A stretch of DNA of 34,969 bases. Origin: JBARRO01 sp049644265. Its GTDB lineage: Bacteria; Bacteroidota; Ignavibacteria; UBA10030. Shown in pieces: positions 21,974 to 30,052 of this stretch. The notes beneath the pieces are model-generated. The model had not been told where the DNA came from. It worked only from the letters and a program-made list of their open reading frames with translations, and searched no databases. The DNA is taken from contig JBARRO010000243.1 in the NCBI GenBank assembly GCA_049644265.1, positions 1 to 34,969 on the forward strand, in the 5' to 3' direction. Both the position numbers and the translations under genes were made by a program. Within the stretch, counting starts at the first letter, position 1; each line of letters begins with the position of its first letter.

Positions 21974-22015
21974 GTGTGGGAAGTGCCGACGAACGTGTGG
22001 GAAACTCCGACACAG
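21974..22015 (-). promoter_or_regulatory. two 21-bp direct repeats, candidate activator binding sites
   Basis: GTGTGGGAAGTGCCGACGAAC (split here as GTGTGGGAAG and TGCCGACGAAC) is followed immediately by GTGTGGGAAA and CTCCGACACAG. The period is 21, two helical turns, so both faces align. They lie about 97-138 bases upstream of the predicted sigma54 start, the usual distance for an NtrC-type enhancer. A further GTGTGGGA in the opposite direction occurs at about 21851-21858. The 21819-22134 gap has no gene. Confidence 0.5.
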
Positions 22016-22134
22016 CCGGATCAATGACGGCACAGAATGCCCTGAACCTGAAGCTGATCGGAGCGAAACCGGTTAGCCGATACCGCGATTCGGAAGGAAG
22101 AATAAGGAAGAATGATCGGCAGCCTGAGGAATCC

Positions 22135-23166
22135 TCAGGTGTTTGGGATATTGAGGGGAAGGGTAAATACAACGGTCGTACCCTCATCGACGACGCTTCT
22201 GAGCAAGATACTCCCGCCCTGCGTTTCCACAGCCTTACGACAGAAGGACAGCCCGAGTCCGCTTCCCACCGCACTACCGGATTTTCGGGCTTCTATTTGG
22301 GAAAACTTCTCGAAGACCTTCTTCTTCCATTCTTCCGAAATACCGGGGCCCTGATCTGTAACGCTGACGGAAGCCATGGTCTCGCTGTATTTCTTCGTCT
22401 GGACGACAATGAGCGTGCCCGGGTTGCTGTACCTGATCGCGTTGCTGACGAGGTTCACAAGAACCCGTGTGGTGAGGGTGGAGTCCGCGATGACGGAATC
22501 CGCGTCTTCGGTCAAGTCGGCAACAATCTGCATCTTCTTGTGCGCTGCAATGGTCCGTACCTGGTCGAGCGAAGAATTCACGAGGTCCTTGAGACTGGCA
22601 GGTGCTGTCTGGAGTGGCATTTTGCCAGCCTCGATTCTTGCCAGACCCAGTAGGGAATCGGTAATGATCGTAAGTTGTTCGCAGTTCGCAAGGCAGATCT
22701 CGATAAGATCCTTCGCGTCCGAGCTCAGTTTCTTCCCCGCAAGCCGATCGAGAGTTCTGATACCGGCTGTCAGATTCGTGAGCGGCGTCTGGAGATCGTG
22801 GACAACGAAATGACCCAGTTCCTCCTGACGTTCCTGTGAACGGCGTAACGCCGACAGGGCCAGTGCAACGATGATAAAGAATCCAAGGCGGACAAGTGCA
22901 TTCCAGTAAGCGATTGCCGGAACCGCGTACCTCGGACCCATCTGTAGTTCGAGGAGCAACCAGACAGTCGCTCCGAGAAAGGAAGCAAGGATTCCGAACT
23001 TCCTGCCAACCGTCCAGGCAATAAATGAAATCGGGATCAGATAAAAGATGGAAAAGGATAGTTCCGGACCCGTCACATAGTCGAGAATCCCAATGGCAAC
23101 AAGGAGACCAAGGCCAACGACAAATTTGGCTGACTTGGTCATGCGCTCGAGATTCATAAAACCCAT
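22135..23166 (-). CDS. membrane sensor histidine kinase
   Basis: 343 residues. Four hydrophobic segments within residues 13-105 form a MASE/DUF4118-like membrane sensor without a large periplasmic loop. The HisKA box is HFVVHDLQTPLT with H123. The ATPase domain has NLVSNAIRYS, DQGPGIS and GSGLGLSFC. It lacks a receiver domain and no response regulator gene adjoins, so the partner is unknown. It lies directly upstream of the sigma54-driven redox operon on the same strand, which makes a regulatory connection possible but unproven. An internal Met at residue 4 is an alternative start. Confidence 0.88.
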   Translation of the reverse strand: MGFMNLERMTKSAKFVVGLGLLVAIGILDYVTGPELSFSIFYLIPISFIAWTVGRKFGILASFLGATVWLLLELQMGPRYAVPAIAYWNALVRLGFFIIVALALSALRRSQERQEELGHFVVHDLQTPLTNLTAGIRTLDRLAGKKLSSDAKDLIEICLANCEQLTIITDSLLGLARIEAGKMPLQTAPASLKDLVNSSLDQVRTIAAHKKMQIVADLTEDADSVIADSTLTTRVLVNLVSNAIRYSNPGTLIVVQTKKYSETMASVSVTDQGPGISEEWKKKVFEKFSQIEARKSGSAVGSGLGLSFCRKAVETQGGSILLRSVVDEGTTVVFTLPLNIPNT

Positions 23167-23261
23167 GATGCTGAACCGGAAATTACGGCGCGACCACGGT
23201 TGCCCGTTCGCCGCGCGAAGGAACCATCGGAAGAAATCAGATAATGGAAATTACGAATTTA

Positions 23262-24284
23262 TTAGCGAGAAACGGGACCGCCTGCCAAGATCTTGTCAAT
23301 CGTTTCAAGTTCTTGTCTGGAGAAATTCAGATTCTCAAGCGTTTTGACGGTTTCCCGGATTTGCGAAACGCGGCTCGCTCCCACCAACACCGAAGTGATC
23401 TCCGAATGACGCATGATCCACGCAAGAGCCATTTGGGCAAGTGATTGGCCGCGTTCTTTGGCGAGCTCGTTGAGAGTCCGCACGAGTGCCAGCTTTTCGC
23501 CGGTAACCTGTTCAGGCCGAAGGAATCCATGAGGCTTGCCTGCCCGCGAGTCGCGGGGGATTCCCTTCAAGTATCGATCCGAGAGCAGACCCTGGGCAAG
23601 CGGCGAGAATGCAATACAACCGATTCCTTCTTCCTTTAATACCCGAAGCAGTCCACCTTCAATCCACCGTTCGAACATGTTGTATTTGGGCTGGTGAATC
23701 AGACAGGGAGTCCCGAGCTCCCGCAGGATTTTGGATGCCTGACGGGTTTGGTCCGCAGAGTACGAAGAAATTCCCGCGTAGAGCGCTTTTCCGCTCCGCA
23801 CGATCTGGTCAAGCGCCATCATGGTTTCTTCGAGCGGAGTTTCCGGATCGGGGCGGTGATGGTAAAAGATGTCGACGTACGGCAGTCCCATCCGCTTCAA
23901 GCTCTGATCCAGGCTCGCGATGAGATACTTTCGCGACCCCCATTCCCCGTATGGACCCGGCCACATCAGGTAACCCGCTTTCGTTGAAATCAACATTTCA
24001 TCACGATGGGACAGAAAATCCTTCCGGAGGATCTTCCCGAAATTCTCTTCCGCCGAACCCGGGGATGGACCGTAGTTGTTCGCAAGGTCAAAATGGCTTA
24101 TTCCCAGGTCGAACGCCGTCCGGAGCATTTCCCGGGCGGTATCGAACGAGTCCACATCTCCGAAATTATGCCAAAGTCCGAGCGAGATTGCAGGAAGTTT
24201 GAGCCCGCTCCGTCCGCAGCGGTTGTACTTCATGGAATCGTAGCGGGATGGAGAGGGATGGTATTGGGAGGAGGATTTGGCCAT
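23262..24284 (-). CDS. yghZ: aldo/keto reductase, YghZ type (L-glyceraldehyde 3-phosphate reductase)
   Basis: 340 residues. It is co-linear with Escherichia coli YghZ over its length by my recollection of that sequence: LPAISLGLWHNFGDV, FDLANNYGPSPGSAEENFG, STKAGYLMWPGPYG, YVDIFYHHR and SGKALYAGISSYS. The AKR tetrad is visible as D66, Y71, K102 and H143. YghZ reduces L-glyceraldehyde 3-phosphate and methylglyoxal with NADPH, and is probably a detoxifying cytosolic enzyme. It stands alone between a kinase gene and a repeat spacer. Confidence 0.92.
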   Translation of the reverse strand: MAKSSSQYHPSPSRYDSMKYNRCGRSGLKLPAISLGLWHNFGDVDSFDTAREMLRTAFDLGISHFDLANNYGPSPGSAEENFGKILRKDFLSHRDEMLISTKAGYLMWPGPYGEWGSRKYLIASLDQSLKRMGLPYVDIFYHHRPDPETPLEETMMALDQIVRSGKALYAGISSYSADQTRQASKILRELGTPCLIHQPKYNMFERWIEGGLLRVLKEEGIGCIAFSPLAQGLLSDRYLKGIPRDSRAGKPHGFLRPEQVTGEKLALVRTLNELAKERGQSLAQMALAWIMRHSEITSVLVGASRVSQIRETVKTLENLNFSRQELETIDKILAGGPVSR

Positions 24285-24412
24285 AGCGGTCGGGAGTTGT
24301 CAGTTGAACGTTGTAAGCTATAAGTGGTAGGCGAAGGGCTGTAAGTGAAAGGTGAAAGATGAAAAGTAAAACGTGAAACGTGAGCTATTCATCGTGCCCT
24401 TCGTGGTTCGAA
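24285..24412. repeat. spacer of quasi-periodic short repeats
   Basis: CAGTTGAACGTTGTAAGC-like units pass gradually into GTGAAAGGTGAAAGATGAAAAG and AACGTGAAACGTGAGC-like units (24296-24388). CGTGCCCTTCGTGGTTCG follows at about 24393. Units are 7-10 bases and never exactly repeated. No gene or terminator is clear. Confidence 0.6.
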
Positions 24413-25522
24413 TCATTCCAGGAATGTATCGAACATGGTGGAAGAGACCCGAACAAACGAAACGTCGGAATTGCAGATGATCGCCACAATAAACTTTCGT
24501 TCGGGATACAGAAGCAATGAAGACGTCCCTCCCACCGAGCCGCCATCGTGGGAAACAATATGTCGGCCTTTGCGGTCGGTTGTTTCAAACCACCCAAGCC
24601 CGTACCTCGTGACTTCTCCCGAGACTGTTCGTTGAGAGGTCATGAACAATCGTTTGGTGTCAGGCTTGAGAAAACCCGGATCGAGCCACATGCGCGCATA
24701 CAGAATCAGGTCTTCCGGCGTTGAAAGAAATCCCCCTCCTGCCCATTTGTAGCTATTATCGACAAACGGAGCGTTGACCAATGCTCTGTCTTTCCCCAGG
24801 CTGTAGAAATGTGCGCGAAACGCCAGAATGCTGTCGACATACTCCGCCGTGGTGTTGTGCATTGTCAACGGGCCGAGGATGTGTCGATCCATGTAGGTTA
24901 GAAACGGCTCTCCGGAAGCTCCTTCAATGGCCGCACTCAGGAGATTCCATCCGTAGGAGGAGTACGAGAACTTTGTTCCCGGTTCGAACAGAAGCGTGTC
25001 GTCTTGGAAGACCGTCAGCCCTTCCTGGACGGTCTCAAAATGCCTCTGGAGGAGGAACTCCGCATTCCGGTAGTGCCGAATACCTGCGAGATGTCCCGCA
25101 AGTTCCCGCGCTGTGATCGGCCAACGTTTCTTCGGAAAATTCGGGACATACTTCTGAATGGGAGCATCGAGGTCGATTTTTCCCTGCTCGACGAGTTGTG
25201 CCAGCGCCGAGGCCGTCAGGGGTTTTGAGACGCTCCCGATGCGGAATTTCGTGGAAGGAGTAACGAGCACACGCTGTTCGACGTCCGCATAGCCGAATCC
25301 TTCGCTCCAGATCAGAGTATCGTTCAGTGAAATCGCGATCGAAGCTCCGGGCACTCCCGAGCGAGCCATGGAGTCCAAGATTGCACTGCGGGCCTTCGCG
25401 ATCTTATCCGCAAAGCGATCAACGCTTGCGCCAACAGTCGACTGACCAAAGAGGGATGCGCTGAACAAGAACAAGAGAACGTGAATTCCCAGCAAGCGAC
25501 GGACAAGTCTTTGGTAATTCAT
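24413..25522 (-). CDS. secreted class C beta-lactamase-like serine hydrolase
   Basis: 369 residues from the ATG at 25520-25522, preceded by AGGAG; the longer upstream frame is low-quality sequence. A signal peptide (LLGIHVLLFLFSASLFGQ) is followed by the beta-lactamase/DD-peptidase fold: S97-V-S-K100 (SxxK nucleophile), YSSYGWN (YxN position with Ser in place of Asn) and a C-terminal HDGGSVGG in place of KTG. This is the pattern of the wide EstB/Pab87/ClbP-like family of esterases and D-aminopeptidases rather than of AmpC antibiotic resistance enzymes. The substrate cannot be read from sequence. Confidence 0.88.
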   Translation of the reverse strand: MNYQRLVRRLLGIHVLLFLFSASLFGQSTVGASVDRFADKIAKARSAILDSMARSGVPGASIAISLNDTLIWSEGFGYADVEQRVLVTPSTKFRIGSVSKPLTASALAQLVEQGKIDLDAPIQKYVPNFPKKRWPITARELAGHLAGIRHYRNAEFLLQRHFETVQEGLTVFQDDTLLFEPGTKFSYSSYGWNLLSAAIEGASGEPFLTYMDRHILGPLTMHNTTAEYVDSILAFRAHFYSLGKDRALVNAPFVDNSYKWAGGGFLSTPEDLILYARMWLDPGFLKPDTKRLFMTSQRTVSGEVTRYGLGWFETTDRKGRHIVSHDGGSVGGTSSLLLYPERKFIVAIICNSDVSFVRVSSTMFDTFLE

Positions 25523-25639
25523 GGCTCCTCGAATGTTAGAAGATAACCCGAATAACACGAATGACACAAATGTGCGAATGTAACGAAACAAAGAATCACT
25601 TCTTCGTGTCCTTCGTGCACTTCGTGGTCTGTAAGTCAA
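25523..25639. repeat. short spacer of quasi-periodic repeats
   Basis: AACACGAATGACACAAATG-type units (about 25550-25572) and TTCGTGTCCTTCGTGCAC, then TTCGTGGTC (25604-25631). The two parts differ in word but both have about a 9-10-base period. No gene. Confidence 0.6.
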
Positions 25640-26920
25640 TTATGCGGCTGTAGTGAACGGCCATTCGTGTCTCACGTACGCACGGCCAAAGAACACTGCC
25701 GCACCGACAGCAATCGTGACAACGCCTCCCAGGGCAAACAGAGCACCGGTGGAAACAAAAATTGCTGCCCAGGAGACCAGCGCAACAATGACGGGGACCG
25801 GATAGAGCCACATTTTGAACGGAAACTTGTCGGCCCTCCAACGTTTCCTGAGCATGACCAATCCTACCGCCTGACCCATGAACTGCACCAGAATGCGCAT
25901 CGCAAGGATGGCTTTGATCGCGTCTGTAAGCCTCATCGTAAGACTAAACACAAACGCGGCAAGTCCCAGAACCAGGAGCGACACATGCGGAAAGTGTTTT
26001 GTGGGATGGAGTTTCGCAAACGGGGAAAAGAACGTTCCGTCAACCGCTGCCGCGTAGGGAACACGTGAATACCCCAGCATGGCCGAAAACAGCGAGGCGA
26101 AGGCAATCCACAAGACAACAACCGTCGCCGTCGTTGCCGCCCGGGTGCCGTAGAGACGCTCCACGAACGTGCTGACGATGAATTGCGATTCTCCCGCCTC
26201 TTTCCATGGCACGACGCCGAGAATGCTCAGTTGCATGGCAAGGTAGAGGACCGCAATCCCGATAATGGAAATGAAGATGCTTCTCGGAATGTTTCGCTCA
26301 GGTTCACGCACCTCTCCACCCAGATAGCACACGTTATAGTAGCCAAGATACGTATAGGTCGTTTGCACCGTCGCCTGACCGAGCATCACGAAGAAAATCC
26401 AGGAAATGTTCCAACCGCCCTCCGGATAATCGAATGCAAGTTTAGCGTCGAAATGAGTGATTCCGCCCCAGATAAGCCACACGATGGTACAGATGACGCC
26501 GACCCAAAGGAGAAGCGAGAATTTTCCTATGGCCGTAATGCGCCGATACAGAAGAGCTGTAAGGAGAAGAACCAGAGCACCGGAAACGATTTTTTCTTCG
26601 AAGCCGGTGAGAGGGGTGAGATACGTGAAGTACTGTGAAAAGCCGATCGTGCCGGACGCAATAACGAGCGGAGCCTGAAACATGGTTTGCCAGATGAAGA
26701 GGAACGACATGAACTTTCCCCACCGGCCGTAACTTTCCCTGAGGAAGGAGTAACTTCCTCCGGCCTTTGGCATCGCGGCGCCAAGTTCAGACCATACGAA
26801 TCCATCCGCAATCGCGAGAACGGCTCCGACGACCCATGCGAGAATCGCCTGCGGTCCGCCCATAATCCGGATGACCAGTGGAGCGACAATGAACGGTCCA
26901 ATCCCCACCATGTCAATCAT
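25640..26920 (-). CDS. APC-family amino acid/polyamine permease, start unclear
   Basis: 426 residues from the first ATG, with about 12 hydrophobic helices. The N-terminal IDMVGIGPFIVAPLV is the helix 1 GIG motif of the APC (LeuT) fold, and WSELGAAMPKAGGSYSFLRE is the typical helix 2-3 region. Substrate unknown. The ATG at 26918-26920 is too late: the preceding codons in frame encode LERGLGLKEATALN, the usual APC lead into helix 1. That frame is open back to a TAA at 27035-27037 without any ATG, GTG or TTG. Either a rare start codon (ATC is available), a frameshift or a sequence error is involved. Confidence 0.85.
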   Translation of the reverse strand: MIDMVGIGPFIVAPLVIRIMGGPQAILAWVVGAVLAIADGFVWSELGAAMPKAGGSYSFLRESYGRWGKFMSFLFIWQTMFQAPLVIASGTIGFSQYFTYLTPLTGFEEKIVSGALVLLLTALLYRRITAIGKFSLLLWVGVICTIVWLIWGGITHFDAKLAFDYPEGGWNISWIFFVMLGQATVQTTYTYLGYYNVCYLGGEVREPERNIPRSIFISIIGIAVLYLAMQLSILGVVPWKEAGESQFIVSTFVERLYGTRAATTATVVVLWIAFASLFSAMLGYSRVPYAAAVDGTFFSPFAKLHPTKHFPHVSLLVLGLAAFVFSLTMRLTDAIKAILAMRILVQFMGQAVGLVMLRKRWRADKFPFKMWLYPVPVIVALVSWAAIFVSTGALFALGGVVTIAVGAAVFFGRAYVRHEWPFTTAA

Positions 26921-26968
26921 GTTGAGGGCCGTGGCTTCCTTGAGGCCTAAGCCGCGTTCAAGTTGGAC

Positions 26969-26993
26969 GGGTGAGTGGGTGGGGGTGGGAGGG
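26969..26993 (+). other. G-rich tract with quadruplex potential
   Basis: Five runs of three or more G separated by one to six bases, in the sense GGGTGAGTGGGTGGGGGTGG followed by GAGGG. It lies in the leader of the permease gene, whose transcript would carry the C-rich strand. Similar GGATGGATG words follow. Confidence 0.4.
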
Positions 26994-27128
26994 ATGGATG
27001 AACCTGCGATGGATGAGATAGTTGGGGTGGGTTGTTAATTACAGGATATCGAGCAATCTTGCGTCACCATAAATGGTCACGCTAGTACGAAACAAAGCCG
27101 ATAAATCGACTTGGACTTCACATTCCCT

Positions 27129-27156
27129 GTAGGGACGTTCAATTGAACGTCCCTAC
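27129..27156. repeat. perfect 28-bp palindrome
   Basis: GTAGGGACGTTCAA is followed directly by its exact reverse complement TTGAACGTCCCTAC. The form matches extragenic REP-like palindromes. It lies in the 27038-27184 gap, otherwise empty, between the permease and the hydroxylase genes. Confidence 0.85.
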
Positions 27157-27184
27157 GATGACGTCCCAATCAACGCAAAACCTC

Positions 27185-29323
27185 TCACCCTTTCCCCATC
27201 TCCGCTTTCACTCTCTCCGGCGTCATCGGCAGTCGATACATCCTCACTCCAACGGCGTCGTAGATCGCGTTTGCCACAACGGCGCCCATGAGGATAATCG
27301 CCGGCTCACCTCCGCCCTGAGGGGCGGCTTCCTGATTGTCCACGATGATCGTCTCGATTTTGGGCAACCAGGAGAACCGGGGGATTTCATAGGTGTCAAA
27401 GTTGGAATGCAGAATCTGTCCGCCTTTGAACCGAATCCCTTCCGTTAACGCGTATCCGAGACCCATGGTAATGCATCCCTCCATCTGGATCGTCGCGCCC
27501 TCGGGATTGACGCACAGCCCCATATCCTGAACACAAACAACGCGCTTCACCTTTACGGAACCGCTCTCCTTGTCAACCTCCACCTCTGCAATCGAAGCAA
27601 CATATGTCCCGGCGTCGATCCCGCAGGCGATTCCGAATCCACGGCCACTCGGACCCTTCGCGGGCTTCCAATGGAATTTCTCGCCTGCTGTCTGGAGCAC
27701 GCGACGCATTTGCTGGTCTGTCAGGTGCTTCATGCGGAATTCGAACGGATCGACTCCAGCCTTCGCTGCCATGATATCGATTTGTGATTCGCGTGCAAAC
27801 GTGTTGGTGTTGTTGGCAGGCGCACGCCACGGACCGGTCGCAAACGGATGGGCACTCTCACTCCCTCCAAAAACCGAGCCATGGGAAACCGTTGAATGAT
27901 TCGGGATCGTGTAGAACTGCTGCGATCCGCGGTCGCCCGCAAAGTACACATGATAATCCCAAAAGCTCATGTTCCCCCTGTCGGTAATTCCGGACTTGAC
28001 CGTAACGACTGCCGCCGGACGGAAGGAGTCGTAGAAGAACTCCTCTTTCCTTGTCCATGCAACCTGAACCGGCTTGCCGCTGAGTTTCGCGAGGCGGGCT
28101 GCTTCCACCACTTGCAGATTCCTCGATTTTCCTCCAAACCCTCCACCGACAAACGGCGTGATGACATGAACGTCCTCGGGCTTGAATCCAAGCTCCTTTG
28201 CAACTTCCTGTTTAGCGCCGAAGGGCGTTTGCGTCGATGCCCACACGGTGGCCTTTGTTCCTTCGATACTCACGACGGCGGTGTGCGGTTCTATGGGCGC
28301 ATGTGCGACGTAATCGTTCAGGTAGGTCGATTCGAACACCTCCGACGACATCTGCCGTCCTTTTTGAAGATCACCGTCACTCGCTGCGGTCCTTCCTTCG
28401 CCCGCGATCTTAAGGAAATGGTCGAAAATCGATTGATCATCCACCGTCGGTGCAGGCGTTTCAAACTTCGCTTTGATTGCTGCCAAAGCCTGCTCTGCGA
28501 CATCAGGATACTTGTGCAGGACCGCGACAAAATCTCCGTCCTTGACCACTTCCACACCCTCAATGCTCCGCGCTGCCGAAACGTCCACGTCGAGAAGCTT
28601 TGCGCCATGCGCAGGGGGTCTGAGAATTTTCCCGTAGACCATTCCGGGGACTCTGATATCTCCCGTGTAATGTGCCTTTCCAGAGACCTTTTCTCCCGCA
28701 TCCCTCCGCTTGAAAGACTTCCCCATGACTTTGAATTCCGACGGCTTTTTCACCGCCACTTTTCCGCTTACACGTCGCTCGATCTTTTTACCTGCAGCAA
28801 GTTGGCCGTACGAAACGTGTCGCTGCTTGTTGGATTTGTCAAACACGACTCCATGTTCGACCGTGAGATTCCCGACCGGGATTTTCAGCTGTTCGGAAGC
28901 AAGTTCCAGCAGAACCTGCCTTGCTTCCGCTCCCGCGGCACGCAGCGAAGGCCCGAATGCCCTTGTCGAGAGCGACCCAAACGTGCCTCTGTCCGGCGGG
29001 CAGATATCCGTATCCCCCATAACCATGTCGACGGCCTCGAATGCGACGTCCAGCTCATCGGCAAGCATTTGTCCGAGCGAAGTGTTGACACCCTGTCCCA
29101 TCTCAATTTTGCCTGTGAGACAGGAAACCCGCCCGTCAGCGCCGATTTTGAGAAACGCGTTGAAATCGGCCGGCACTCCACCCTGGCGTTCCTGAGCAAG
29201 GACATCTAAATCGCCGAGGGTGAACAGGATGAAAATTCCGGCGCCGGAACGTTTGAGAAATTCGCGCCGGTCAAGTGTTGAGTCAAGAGACTCTTCGATG
29301 TTCTTCAAGTAAGGTTCGCTCAT
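27185..29323 (-). CDS. molybdenum hydroxylase large subunit, IorB-like (xanthine oxidase family)
   Basis: 712 residues from the ATG at 29321-29323, one base after the stop of the small-subunit gene; the longer frame overlaps that gene. A TAT-like signal (RREFLKRSGAGIFILFTLGDLDV) is followed by the two-domain Mo-binding subunit of aldehyde oxidase/isoquinoline 1-oxidoreductase: GKIEMGQGVNTSLGQMLADE, ASTQTPFGAKQEVAKELGF, VGGGFGGKS, GPWRAPANNTNTFA and QGGGEPAIILMG, whose Glu is the catalytic base. Export with the TAT signal and a small [2Fe-2S] partner without an FAD subunit is typical of IorAB-type periplasmic enzymes that use cytochrome or quinone acceptors. The substrate (an aldehyde or N-heterocycle) cannot be deduced. 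Confidence 0.9.
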   Translation of the reverse strand: MSEPYLKNIEESLDSTLDRREFLKRSGAGIFILFTLGDLDVLAQERQGGVPADFNAFLKIGADGRVSCLTGKIEMGQGVNTSLGQMLADELDVAFEAVDMVMGDTDICPPDRGTFGSLSTRAFGPSLRAAGAEARQVLLELASEQLKIPVGNLTVEHGVVFDKSNKQRHVSYGQLAAGKKIERRVSGKVAVKKPSEFKVMGKSFKRRDAGEKVSGKAHYTGDIRVPGMVYGKILRPPAHGAKLLDVDVSAARSIEGVEVVKDGDFVAVLHKYPDVAEQALAAIKAKFETPAPTVDDQSIFDHFLKIAGEGRTAASDGDLQKGRQMSSEVFESTYLNDYVAHAPIEPHTAVVSIEGTKATVWASTQTPFGAKQEVAKELGFKPEDVHVITPFVGGGFGGKSRNLQVVEAARLAKLSGKPVQVAWTRKEEFFYDSFRPAAVVTVKSGITDRGNMSFWDYHVYFAGDRGSQQFYTIPNHSTVSHGSVFGGSESAHPFATGPWRAPANNTNTFARESQIDIMAAKAGVDPFEFRMKHLTDQQMRRVLQTAGEKFHWKPAKGPSGRGFGIACGIDAGTYVASIAEVEVDKESGSVKVKRVVCVQDMGLCVNPEGATIQMEGCITMGLGYALTEGIRFKGGQILHSNFDTYEIPRFSWLPKIETIIVDNQEAAPQGGGEPAIILMGAVVANAIYDAVGVRMYRLPMTPERVKAEMGKG

Positions 29324-29324
29324 G

Positions 29325-29792
29325 TCAGAGTCCTCCCGATTTTTCCGCGGCTTCATGGACTGCTTCGATAATCCTCTTATGCGCACCACAGCGGCAGAGG
29401 TTATCGTCCATTTCCTGGACAATTTGTTCGGAGGAAGGATGCGGGTTCTTTTTCAGGAACGAATAGGCTGTCATGATCATACCGGACGTGCAGTAGCCAC
29501 ACTGAAGTGCATCATGCTCCATGAATGCCTTCTGCAGAGGATGCATCGTACCGTTATCCGCCAATCCCTCGATGGTCGTAATTTCTTTTCCCTGGACTTC
29601 TTTCATGAGGACTTGACAGGAATGAACAGCTTCATGGTTGACCAGGACCGTGCAGGCACCGCAGTAGCTTTCACCGCAGCCGTATTTCGTGCCGGTCAGG
29701 CCCAGGTCGGTGCGCAAAACCCACAGAAGTTTCCGCTCGCCATCGACGGCGAGGCTTGTGGGTTTGCCGTTGAGTTTGAAGGAGATATCCAT
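29325..29792 (-). CDS. [2Fe-2S] small subunit of molybdenum hydroxylase, IorA-like
   Basis: 155 residues. A plant-type ferredoxin domain has CGESYCGACTVL and a further Cys (HSCQVL), and a helical domain has QCGYCTSGM and NLCRCGAHKRI. These give the two [2Fe-2S] clusters of xanthine oxidase-family small subunits. It directly precedes the large subunit gene (one-base gap), so they form one transcript and probably a heterodimer. Confidence 0.93.
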   Translation of the reverse strand: MDISFKLNGKPTSLAVDGERKLLWVLRTDLGLTGTKYGCGESYCGACTVLVNHEAVHSCQVLMKEVQGKEITTIEGLADNGTMHPLQKAFMEHDALQCGYCTSGMIMTAYSFLKKNPHPSSEQIVQEMDDNLCRCGAHKRIIEAVHEAAEKSGGL

Positions 29793-30052
29793 AGGTGTCC
29801 AAGTGAAGGTTTGAAGTTTAGAGTTTAAAGTTCAAAGACGACTCCAAAACAAGGATGCGTCATTCCCGCACGCCTGCGTGCCGAAACGCCGTACTTCGGC
29901 GTGCAGGCACGTTTTTAGCGGGAATCTGGCCTACCCTAGAAGGTCAGGCGTGGACTTCTATGGAACATCAGATCCCCACTTGAAACATGTGGGGATGACG
30001 ATTCCTTATTTTACTGACAGCTGACAAATGAAAGCTGATCCCTGACCGCTTC
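29793..30052. repeat. gene-free region with hairpin element and short repeats
   Basis: GGTTTGAAGTTTAGAGTTT-like units lie at 29808-29836. A composite hairpin follows: outer arms ATTCCCGC (29862-29869) and GCGGGAAT (29918-29925), with an inner ACGCCG/CGGCGT stem. A GCTGACAAATGAAAGCTGA-like stretch lies at about 30016-30036. Nothing coding is seen. Confidence 0.6.

Noticed and set aside
27896..29209. Long plus-strand open frame of 437 codons
   Set aside because: It is antisense to the IorB-like gene, whose family motifs are complete on the minus strand; no recognisable domain in the antisense product.
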